From: Chthonomonas sp. UBA2017
GTDB taxonomy: Bacteria > Armatimonadota > Fimbriimonadia > Fimbriimonadales > Fimbriimonadaceae
Length of the DNA stretch: 64,000 bases
Direction: 5' to 3'
Assembly (NCBI GenBank): GCA_002335425.1
Contig: DDCB01000025.1
Coordinates: 1 to 64,000, forward strand
The position numbers were made by a program, and so were the translations under genes. Numbering within the stretch: the first letter of the stretch is position 1; every line of letters starts with the position of its first letter. Of this stretch, positions 17,731 to 23,871 are shown in pieces. Under the pieces are notes generated by a model. It saw nothing but the letters and a program-made list of their open reading frames with translations, did not search any database and had not been told where the DNA came from.

Positions 17731-18573
17731 ATGACGACGAAAATTCAACTTCAACCGTCGGAATCGCTCTGGAACCGGGCATGGCGTGCGGGGCCGGGTT
17801 TGCGCGGAAAGCGCGAACCTTTGTCTCCGGACGAACAAGAGGCCCTGAAGGCTGAGTTTGCGGCCTCGGGCCTGGAATGGCCCGCCTTTTTGGAAACTCC
17901 CCTGGAGTGGGTGAGTCGCCGAGCCAAATTGTTTGAGGTCGGCGATTACCCGGACAAAGAGGTTTCGATGGAGCGTTCCGATCTTGTGGCCTTAGCCGAC
18001 GCGATGAAGTCGCCGATTCCGATCTGGATCGAGCACGCCGAGTCGCCATTGGCCCTCGGCTTCATCACCGATTTGTGGGTGGAGGGCCACGACCTGATGG
18101 GCACCACCAGTTTGACTCGTGAGGCGTTCGCGCTCATCGAGGCCTCCGGGGCCCATAGCCTCTCCGTGGGCCTTTCCCCCGATCTGAGCGAGATTCGCGA
18201 AGTGTCTCTGGTCTCAGAGCCGCGCATCCCAGATGCCCGAATTTTTCGGGCTCGGCCGCAAGAAGTGGCCGAGCGAGTCGAAGCCCTGATCGGTCAAGGG
18301 AAACTTTGGCCCCATCAACGAGACCTCGCCGAAGCGATCCTCGGACAAAGCGAATCCTTGAGGTTCTCGGGGGTGACCATGACCTGGGGCGATGCCGTCG
18401 AGCGCCTGCTCAAGGCCGCCCCGGGCCACACGCTCTTTCGCCAGATCGCCCCGGTCGCGGATCAAGAGGCCGAGGCCGCTTTGCTCTTGCCTGAGGAGGC
18501 GGACTTTTATCGCCGCCACTTTCAGGGCCTTGACCTCAATGCTATCGCCGCGCAACGCTCGCGGCGCACTTAA
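17731..18573 (+). CDS. Phage-type prohead protease with scaffold-like C-terminus (Mu gpI-like)
   Basis: This 280-residue protein matches the layout of Mu-like phage I proteins. The N-terminal half has the AKLFEVGDYPDKEVSM block (65-80), the catalytic-type His102 (IEHAES) and Ser145 (HSLSVGL). The EIREVSLVSEPRIPDA strand (154-169) is also typical. The C-terminal 110 residues (ALIGQGKLWPHQRDLAEAIL onward) resemble the scaffold part that guides head assembly and is cut off. Both active-site residues are retained, so it looks functional. It is the first gene of a tight seven-gene cassette. Exact family membership is judged from motifs only. Confidence 0.8.
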   Translation: MTTKIQLQPSESLWNRAWRAGPGLRGKREPLSPDEQEALKAEFAASGLEWPAFLETPLEWVSRRAKLFEVGDYPDKEVSMERSDLVALADAMKSPIPIWIEHAESPLALGFITDLWVEGHDLMGTTSLTREAFALIEASGAHSLSVGLSPDLSEIREVSLVSEPRIPDARIFRARPQEVAERVEALIGQGKLWPHQRDLAEAILGQSESLRFSGVTMTWGDAVERLLKAAPGHTLFRQIAPVADQEAEAALLLPEEADFYRRHFQGLDLNAIAAQRSRRT

Positions 18574-18584
18574 GGAGGAAAGAA

Positions 18585-19019
18585 TTGCCTGCTTTGACGC
18601 AAGCTTATGAGACATTTGAGCGCCCCGGTTTGGTGGTGGCGTATCGCATGTCGAACATTCGAATTTTTAAGGGAGCCCTTGTCGGTCTGAATGCCAGCGG
18701 ACATCTGGTTCCGATGGCCCATGGGACGGCGAATCTGCGATTCGTCGGAGTGGCGAATGAGACCGTCGATAACTCGACGGGGGCTGCCGGGGGACGCACA
18801 TTGTCGGTCTCAAAATCGGGATCGTTTGTGTATCGACCTTTGGCGGCGATGACGGTGGCTAATTTAGGCCAAGAAGTCTTTGCCAACACCGATAACGAAG
18901 TGCAAACCGCGACGGCTGGTCTGACCAATCAATACAAGGTCGGAACGATCGTGGCTCTGGAAAGCACCTCTTCGGGTGGAAGTGGCGTTCGAGTGCGTGT
19001 TGACAACTACACGGTTTAA
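18585..19019 (+). CDS. Capsid decoration/cement protein (DUF2190-like)
   Basis: This 144-residue protein shows the DUF2190 pattern: IFKGALVGLNASGHLVPM (about 26-43), FVGVANETVDNSTGAAGG, a beta-rich middle, and a terminal YKVGTIVAL strand followed by VRVRVDNYTV. Such proteins coat the outside of phage heads. A strong AAGGAGG lies 6 nt before a TTG codon at 18585, so translation starts at TTG. It sits between protease and major capsid protein, the usual order. Confidence 0.78.
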   Translation: MPALTQAYETFERPGLVVAYRMSNIRIFKGALVGLNASGHLVPMAHGTANLRFVGVANETVDNSTGAAGGRTLSVSKSGSFVYRPLAAMTVANLGQEVFANTDNEVQTATAGLTNQYKVGTIVALESTSSGGSGVRVRVDNYTV

Positions 19020-19038
19020 TCACCGAAGGAGAGTTTGA

Positions 19039-19980
19039 ATGGCTCTAACGAAGAGCGATATTCCTGATCTTTTGTTGCCCGGCCTCAAGGCCGAATTTGA
19101 CTTGGCATATCGCCAACAAGTGGATCATAGTGTGGTTTCAAAAATTGCCACTGTGATTCAGACCACCATGCCGGTTCAGCGCTATGCTTGGCTGGGAGCA
19201 ACCCCGCCGATGCGTGAATTCGTCGATGAACGTCGACCTGCTGGGCTCGGGTCTTACGCGATGACTTTGGAAGACAAAGTTTTCGAATCGAGTATCGCCG
19301 TAGATCGACGCGCGATCGAAGATGATCAACTTGATTTGATCCGATTGCGAGTGCGAGAAATGGCCAATCGGGTCGAAGCGCATCGACATCAATTGGTCGT
19401 GCAAACTTTGATCGAAGGATTCACCGCAAACGGTTATGATGGAGTGAGCTTCTTTAATACGGCTCACCCAATTCCAAACGGTGCAACTTATGGCAATCGA
19501 GTCACCGACGCGCTCGGGGCAACTGCACTGGGAAATGCGATTTCTCAGATGATGCTCACCCCCGATGATTCAGGGATGCCGTTGGGCATCGTCCCGGACA
19601 CCCTGGTGGTGGGTCCGAAGTTGCAATGGTCGGCGATGGAGCTTGTCGAAAGTCCCGTGGTGGTGTTTCGACCCGACGCCCCCGGAGATACCGGGCCGAC
19701 GCCGTTCAAGAACGTCTTTCAAGGACGCCTCAATCTGGTGGTTTCGCCATTTCTTTCGGGCGCGGCGGATGACTACTGGTTTTTGCTCGATACGAGTCGC
19801 CCCATTCGTGGCTTGATCTTGCAACAGCGCAGCGATGTTCCCGTCGAGTTTTCCGCTCTCGAAGGCGGCTCGGGCTCGGAGGCGGCGTTCATGCAAGATC
19901 GCTATTTCTATGGCGTGAGGGGTCGATACAACGTCGGTTATGGGCTTTGGCAAGCGGCGTTGGGATCGATCGTCGCCTAA
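19039..19980 (+). CDS. Major capsid protein, Mu gpT-like (HK97 fold)
   Basis: This 313-residue protein resembles the Mu-type major head subunit gpT. It has an amphipathic N-terminus and the typical AWLGATPPMREFVDERRPAG block (51-70). The LEDKVFESSIAVDRRAIEDD block (78-97) and the SFFNTAHP loop follow, then PDTLVVGPKLQWSAMEL, and a C-terminal YGVRGRYNVGYGLWQAA segment. It would form the capsid shell. GGAG precedes the ATG. By eye the first half is a little AT-richer than its neighbours, otherwise the composition is like the host. Confidence 0.85.
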   Translation: MALTKSDIPDLLLPGLKAEFDLAYRQQVDHSVVSKIATVIQTTMPVQRYAWLGATPPMREFVDERRPAGLGSYAMTLEDKVFESSIAVDRRAIEDDQLDLIRLRVREMANRVEAHRHQLVVQTLIEGFTANGYDGVSFFNTAHPIPNGATYGNRVTDALGATALGNAISQMMLTPDDSGMPLGIVPDTLVVGPKLQWSAMELVESPVVVFRPDAPGDTGPTPFKNVFQGRLNLVVSPFLSGAADDYWFLLDTSRPIRGLILQQRSDVPVEFSALEGGSGSEAAFMQDRYFYGVRGRYNVGYGLWQAALGSIVA

Positions 19981-20234
19981 TGGAGGCGCTTGAACTATTG
20001 GCTCCTTGGGGGCTCGGCGGAGTCTTGGGGGCGGTGGCGACCTTGTGGCTGGTCCAGTCTCGGTGGAAGCTCGCGGTGGCGGAGTTTCGGGCGGCTTTTT
20101 CGGCTTATGTCGAGGGCCGCAACGATCCCGAGACCGTGGCGTTGAAGGAGTCGTTCTTGTCGGCCTTGGCCGAGACCGAGCGGCTCCAAAAGGCGCTCGA
20201 TCAGCTGCGGCGATCGCTGAGGAGACGGAAGTAG
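19980..20234 (+). CDS. Small membrane-anchored coiled-coil protein in capsid cassette
   Basis: This 84-residue protein has one hydrophobic helix (about 9-26, GLGGVLGAVATLWLV). A long charged helix follows and ends in a basic tail (RRSLRRRK). No family is recognised. The start overlaps the capsid-protein stop by one base (TAATG). Its position suggests a role in head assembly, membrane attachment or release. A holin- or spanin-like function is possible but unproven. Confidence 0.6.
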   Translation: MEALELLAPWGLGGVLGAVATLWLVQSRWKLAVAEFRAAFSAYVEGRNDPETVALKESFLSALAETERLQKALDQLRRSLRRRK

Positions 20235-20494
20235 TGGAAGGTTGGCCGATGGTCATGACCGTTTTGAGCGGTGCCATAACCTCGGCCTATGCAGTGGCCC
20301 GGATCAGTCTGGGCCACCAGCAGGCCGTGGTTGCCCGGTTCATGACGTTTCTCGAAGGGGTCGTTGCGCGTCAAGAGGCCCAGTCCGAACGGTTCTCTGA
20401 TTCGATTGATCGACTGGCCGAGGGCGTTCGTGAACACACGATCTTGCTTCGGCAGATGTCGGAGAGCCGCCCTCCCGCGGAGGTGAGCCGATGA
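20234..20494 (+). CDS. Small hydrophobic-plus-coiled-coil protein in capsid cassette
   Basis: This 86-residue protein starts at a GTG that shares a base with the previous stop (TAGTG) and follows a GGAG. A short hydrophobic segment (TVLSGAITSAYAVA) is followed by a predicted coiled coil rich in Glu, Arg and Gln. No family is recognised. It resembles its upstream neighbour in design, so the two may act as a pair. ATG codons at 20249 and 20252 are alternative starts. Confidence 0.55.
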   Translation: MEGWPMVMTVLSGAITSAYAVARISLGHQQAVVARFMTFLEGVVARQEAQSERFSDSIDRLAEGVREHTILLRQMSESRPPAEVSR

Positions 20495-20910
20495 GTCTCA
20501 CCGTCACTCGGGCGGCCGTGAAAGCCAAGCTCGGCTTGGACACTCCCGCCCATGATGCCGCCATCGACGGGCTGATTGCTGACTGGGTTCCCGTGATTGA
20601 GTTCGCGCTGGAGCCTTCGGCGGTCAACGACCCGACGGTCGGCATGACCAAGACGCTTGATCTGGGCGCGACCGAAGTTGTGGCCGGTGAGTTCATGGCC
20701 CAATTGGCTCGAACTTTTGGCTATTTCGACTCGGTCAAGGTCGGGGACTTTGAGCTTCGGCCGTTCTTTCGACCGAACATCTTGGACCCGACGGGGCTGA
20801 AGGAGCAGGGGCGTCGTCGCTTGCGTCCGTTCTTGCGGACCGAGGCAGCTCACTCCTTCGCGACTCTTGTTTGGGGGACCGACGGCAAAGCGCCGGAGGA
20901 CGACCCATGA
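20491..20910 (+). CDS. Head-tail connector/adaptor-like protein
   Basis: This is a 139-residue protein. Its N-terminus (VTRAAVKAKLGLDTPAHDAAID, read with a break after 20 residues as in gp6-type adaptors) and helical arrangement resemble phage head completion or head-tail connector proteins. The LGATEVVAGEFMAQLAR helix is consistent with that. It overlaps both neighbours by ATGA. The assignment is by motif and position only. Confidence 0.6.
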   Translation: MSLTVTRAAVKAKLGLDTPAHDAAIDGLIADWVPVIEFALEPSAVNDPTVGMTKTLDLGATEVVAGEFMAQLARTFGYFDSVKVGDFELRPFFRPNILDPTGLKEQGRRRLRPFLRTEAAHSFATLVWGTDGKAPEDDP

Positions 20911-21209
20911 ACCCGCTGGGTGATCGGTTGAAGGCGGTGATTCGCCGTTTGGGCGAATCGATCCCCTTTGGATTTGGCTCGGAATGGATTCTGGCGGTGC
21001 CGCCTCGGGGGACCCAGGCCTTTACGTACCTGACGCCAGCCGAGGTGGACGCTTCGGTTCGGCCGGTGTTGCTGGCGTATACGCGATACGACACCCCGTT
21101 CTTGGCGGGGTCGCTCCTCACAGTGGATGCGCGGGACTACACGGTCAAAAAGGCGGTGACGCTGCGGGTTCGCAATCTCCCGGCGATGGTGCTCTTGGTT
21201 CTCGCCTAG
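20907..21209 (+). CDS. Possible head-tail joining protein
   Basis: This 100-residue protein starts in an ATGA overlap. It is beta-rich after residue 30 (FTYLTPAEVDASVRPVLLA, AGSLLTVDARDYTVKK) and resembles small phage head-closure/joining proteins in size and position. It is the last gene of the cassette. Its TAG shares the CTAG palindrome with the stop of the convergent gene, so the cassette ends abruptly with no tail genes. Confidence 0.5.
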   Translation: MNPLGDRLKAVIRRLGESIPFGFGSEWILAVPPRGTQAFTYLTPAEVDASVRPVLLAYTRYDTPFLAGSLLTVDARDYTVKKAVTLRVRNLPAMVLLVLA

Positions 21210-21922
21210 ACTCCGATCGACTCTTCGAATCCGGCCATGACGTTCATCGCGTGGACGATCTGACCCGCGCCGGCCTTGCCGTGGCTGTCGGCCATGACTT
21301 GGACGGTCAGAATGCTGTGGGGTGAGCCTTCGCTAAGGCGCAGCCGATAGGCGGCGTGGGGATGTCCGGCAACCAGCCGGACATCCCATTCACTGTCCTC
21401 TTGGCGTCGCACAAAAAAGGATCGCGCGTAAGCTTCGTCGAACAGATCGTCCAGATCATCCCACGAATCGGGGTTCTGGATTTTTGCCATCGTGGTCGCG
21501 GCGAGAACGTGGCCGAGGTCTTGAGGGTCTGCCATCGTGGTGGCTCCGTTATTCCACCCTTCGGTGGAAAGGGCTCGGTCCACCGATTCGGGGTCGGCAT
21601 CAAAGCTCAAGAGAACGTTTGGGGGTTCGACCACCAGCCCAGCGCGAATGAGGGGGGCGAGACCGATGAGGGCGAGGGTGCCCGCGGCCGAAGGGACCGA
21701 GACTGAGTCGGCGCATACCATCGGATTGTTGTCCATCATTTCGGTCAGTCCAAAAACCTCGGCGGTCGGATCGTCAACACGAATTTCGCGTCGCCAAACC
21801 CCTTGATCAAAGAGCAAACCTTGCTCAGGTGCCGCTTCATCCATCAACTCAACAAACGGATGCTTTCGCAACCGTTCGAGTAACTCAAGATCACGGGGTT
21901 GGGCAACACGCAGGACGCTCAT
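21206..21922 (-). CDS. Hypothetical protein (unknown family)
   Basis: This 238-residue, acidic, soluble-looking protein has no signal peptide or membrane segment. Helices and strands alternate, with an Asp-rich stretch DSWDDLDDLFDEAY near 152-165. I do not recognise a family. It overlaps the start of the upstream secreted-protein gene by ATGA, so both are translated from one mRNA. It converges with the capsid cassette through overlapping stop codons. Whether it relates to the capsid genes is unknown. Confidence 0.6.
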   Translation of the reverse strand: MSVLRVAQPRDLELLERLRKHPFVELMDEAAPEQGLLFDQGVWRREIRVDDPTAEVFGLTEMMDNNPMVCADSVSVPSAAGTLALIGLAPLIRAGLVVEPPNVLLSFDADPESVDRALSTEGWNNGATTMADPQDLGHVLAATTMAKIQNPDSWDDLDDLFDEAYARSFFVRRQEDSEWDVRLVAGHPHAAYRLRLSEGSPHSILTVQVMADSHGKAGAGQIVHAMNVMAGFEESIGV

Positions 21923-22683
21923 GACGACTTCTTGTTTTCGGAAACTATTCGCATATTGATCTTGATCGTCACTTTCATACTGAGGAGCGCTGGATCGAAT
22001 TCAGGCAGATCCTTCATGGCTTCTTCAAACGCTTTCTTTCCTTCCGGAGAGAGCGTGTCCATGATCATCGTGATCGAGGCCTGGGTGACGAGCCCATCCG
22101 AAACTCGGACAAACATCGATCCACCCACTTTCGCCTGAAACCCCATCACCTCGAAACCACCCGAGATGGTGACGACAGCGACGTCGGACCTGACTGCAAC
22201 GAGTCGGTACTTGAACTTGGGTGTGCCGGTGAGACCGTCCAAGTCGAGCCCTGAGAACTCAGCTTCCCAAGAGTCGAAGAGGGCGAGCGGCTTCTCAGGA
22301 TAAGACGATGAGTTGAATGGAGAATAGTCTTCAGTCGATCCTTGGATTCGACCGAGCGCGTCGATCTGGATCGTCTCTTCGTCTTCTAAAACCTGCTCAC
22401 CTTCGCTGAACGTTGTCGTCTTGGATTGAGCTTGGGCGACGCCATTTTCGACCGAGAGAATTCTCAATAAGCTCTCAACGCGAGTGGCAGGTTCTTCGAG
22501 CGATTCCCCCATCATGTTGCCCGAAATTTCCATCGTCATTCGATTGCGATATTCATGTCCGGGGACATGAAGCATCCGCAACAAGTACTTCCCATCCGAT
22601 TGACGAGTGACTTGCGCCGAGGCGGTGCTGCTGAGGATGAAGAGGCCGAAGAGGCCGATGCAGAATAGAGTCCATTTTTGCAT
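21919..22683 (-). CDS. Secreted beta-rich protein (DUF6263-like)
   Basis: This 254-residue protein has a signal peptide (LFCIGLFGLFILSSTASA). Its beta-strand pattern includes YRNRMTMEISGNMMG, a mid block DALGRI, and FDSWEAEFSG. It ends in a SMKVTIKINMRIV strand. The partial gene at 63489 has the same layout, suggesting paralogues of a DUF6263-like family of unknown function. The frame is open upstream, but ATG 22683 has an AGGGAG Shine-Dalgarno and begins the signal peptide. It lies 22 nt after carA. Confidence 0.65.
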   Translation of the reverse strand: MQKWTLFCIGLFGLFILSSTASAQVTRQSDGKYLLRMLHVPGHEYRNRMTMEISGNMMGESLEEPATRVESLLRILSVENGVAQAQSKTTTFSEGEQVLEDEETIQIDALGRIQGSTEDYSPFNSSSYPEKPLALFDSWEAEFSGLDLDGLTGTPKFKYRLVAVRSDVAVVTISGGFEVMGFQAKVGGSMFVRVSDGLVTQASITMIMDTLSPEGKKAFEEAMKDLPEFDPALLSMKVTIKINMRIVSENKKSS

Positions 22684-22705
22684 GTCGTGTTTCTCCCTTA
22701 TTGGG

Positions 22706-23809
22706 TTAGTTTTTGGAAATTTGTTCGAGAAATTGGACGAAGTACTTACGCGAATCCCAGGGCCCTGGAGCCGCTTCGGGATGATATTGGATGCTGCTTG
22801 CTTGGTAGGCGGTGGACCGGATTCCTTCAACGGTCTCGTCGTTCAGGTTGAGCTGAGTGATCTCCGCGCCGGTGCCCGCCAGCGAGTCGGCATGCACGGC
22901 ATAACCGTGGTTTTGACTGGTGATGGTCACCGTTTGGTCAATAAGGTCCTTCACCGGATGGTTAGATCCCCGATGGCCAAACCGGAGTTTGTAGGTCTGG
23001 CCGCCGAGCGCGTGGCACAAGAGCTGATTGCCAAGACAGATGCCAAAAAGCGGCCTTTTGCCTAACAGTTCTCGAACTGTTTCGACGGCAAATCCCAATC
23101 TCGCCGGATCGCCCGGGCCTGGGCTCAGCAATACCCCGTCCGGATTCCAGGCCAAGACCTCCTCGGCCGACGAAGTTGCCGGGAGGACGACTGAGCGTAT
23201 GCCCAGCGCGGCAAACCGGCGCAAGATGTTGTGCTTCAGGCCGAAATCGAGCACGACGATCTTGGCTCGATAGCCCGAGGCGTCGGATTCTATCGGCTCT
23301 TTGCCTGCGTAACCCCAGGCGTAGGGAGCTTTGGTCGTCACCGAGAGGACAAAGTCCGAATCATCGTAGGCAGCGGCTTGCTGCAACGCCCGAAGCGCGT
23401 CCTCAGGCGGGCCATGAGTGATCGCAGCCATGGTCACGCCGGCTTCTCGAATCCTCTTGGCCAAGCTCCGCGTGTCGATCCCTTGGATGGCGGTGATCCC
23501 TTTTTCCAGCAAGAACTGGTGCAGAGTTTGCGACGTCCGCCAGTTGCTGGGGACGGTGCAGGCCTCTTGGACCACAAGGCCTTGGGCTTGGACCCGGTCG
23601 GACTCAAAGTCGTCGGCATTGATCCCGTAATTGCCGATCAGGGGGTACGTGAAGAGGACAATTTGGCCTGCATAACTAGGGTCAGAAAGAATCTCTTGGT
23701 ACCCGGTCATGCCGGTGTTGAAGACGATCTCGCCGGTGGTCGTGCCCGGAGCCCCGAGGGGAATTCCTTCGAGAACGGGGCCACCTTGCAAGACGAGATA
23801 TGCGCTCAC
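22706..23809 (-). CDS. carA: Carbamoyl-phosphate synthase small subunit
   Basis: This 367-residue CarA hydrolyses glutamine and channels ammonia to CarB for arginine and pyrimidine synthesis. The N-terminal small domain contains GEIVFNTGMTGYQE. The class-I amidotransferase domain has the nucleophile Cys258 (FGICLGNQLL) and the His343/Glu345 dyad (QYHPEA). No ATG lies near the family N-terminus. GTG 23809 lies 10 nt after a GGTACTCT box and has no Shine-Dalgarno sequence. carB is not adjacent. The promoter overlaps a strong hairpin behind acnA. Confidence 0.95.
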   Translation of the reverse strand: MSAYLVLQGGPVLEGIPLGAPGTTTGEIVFNTGMTGYQEILSDPSYAGQIVLFTYPLIGNYGINADDFESDRVQAQGLVVQEACTVPSNWRTSQTLHQFLLEKGITAIQGIDTRSLAKRIREAGVTMAAITHGPPEDALRALQQAAAYDDSDFVLSVTTKAPYAWGYAGKEPIESDASGYRAKIVVLDFGLKHNILRRFAALGIRSVVLPATSSAEEVLAWNPDGVLLSPGPGDPARLGFAVETVRELLGKRPLFGICLGNQLLCHALGGQTYKLRFGHRGSNHPVKDLIDQTVTITSQNHGYAVHADSLAGTGAEITQLNLNDETVEGIRSTAYQASSIQYHPEAAPGPWDSRKYFVQFLEQISKN

Positions 23810-23819
23810 GGTTGTGTGC

Positions 23820-23827
23820 AGAGTACC
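23820..23827 (-). promoter_or_regulatory. Putative -10 of carA (GGTACTCT)
   Basis: The minus-strand GGTACTCT ends 10 nt before the carA GTG and lies partly in the 3' arm of the 23823-23856 hairpin as read on the minus strand. Confidence 0.4.
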
Positions 23828-23856
23828 CCGCCCTCGACTCGACGAGGGCGGGGTAC
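23823..23856 (-). terminator. Strong hairpin after acnA
   Basis: A perfect 14-bp stem (GTACCCCGCCCTCG and its complement) with a 6-nt loop lies 15 nt after the acnA stop codon. It lacks a U-tract. It is probably a factor-dependent end or an RNA stabiliser, and it also covers the carA -10. Confidence 0.55.
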
Positions 23857-23871
23857 ATCGTGTTCGGCCGA

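Noticed and set aside
19039..19980. Encapsulin instead of phage capsid protein
   Set aside because: The gpT-like blocks and the neighbouring protease, decoration and adaptor genes fit a phage head better than an encapsulin.
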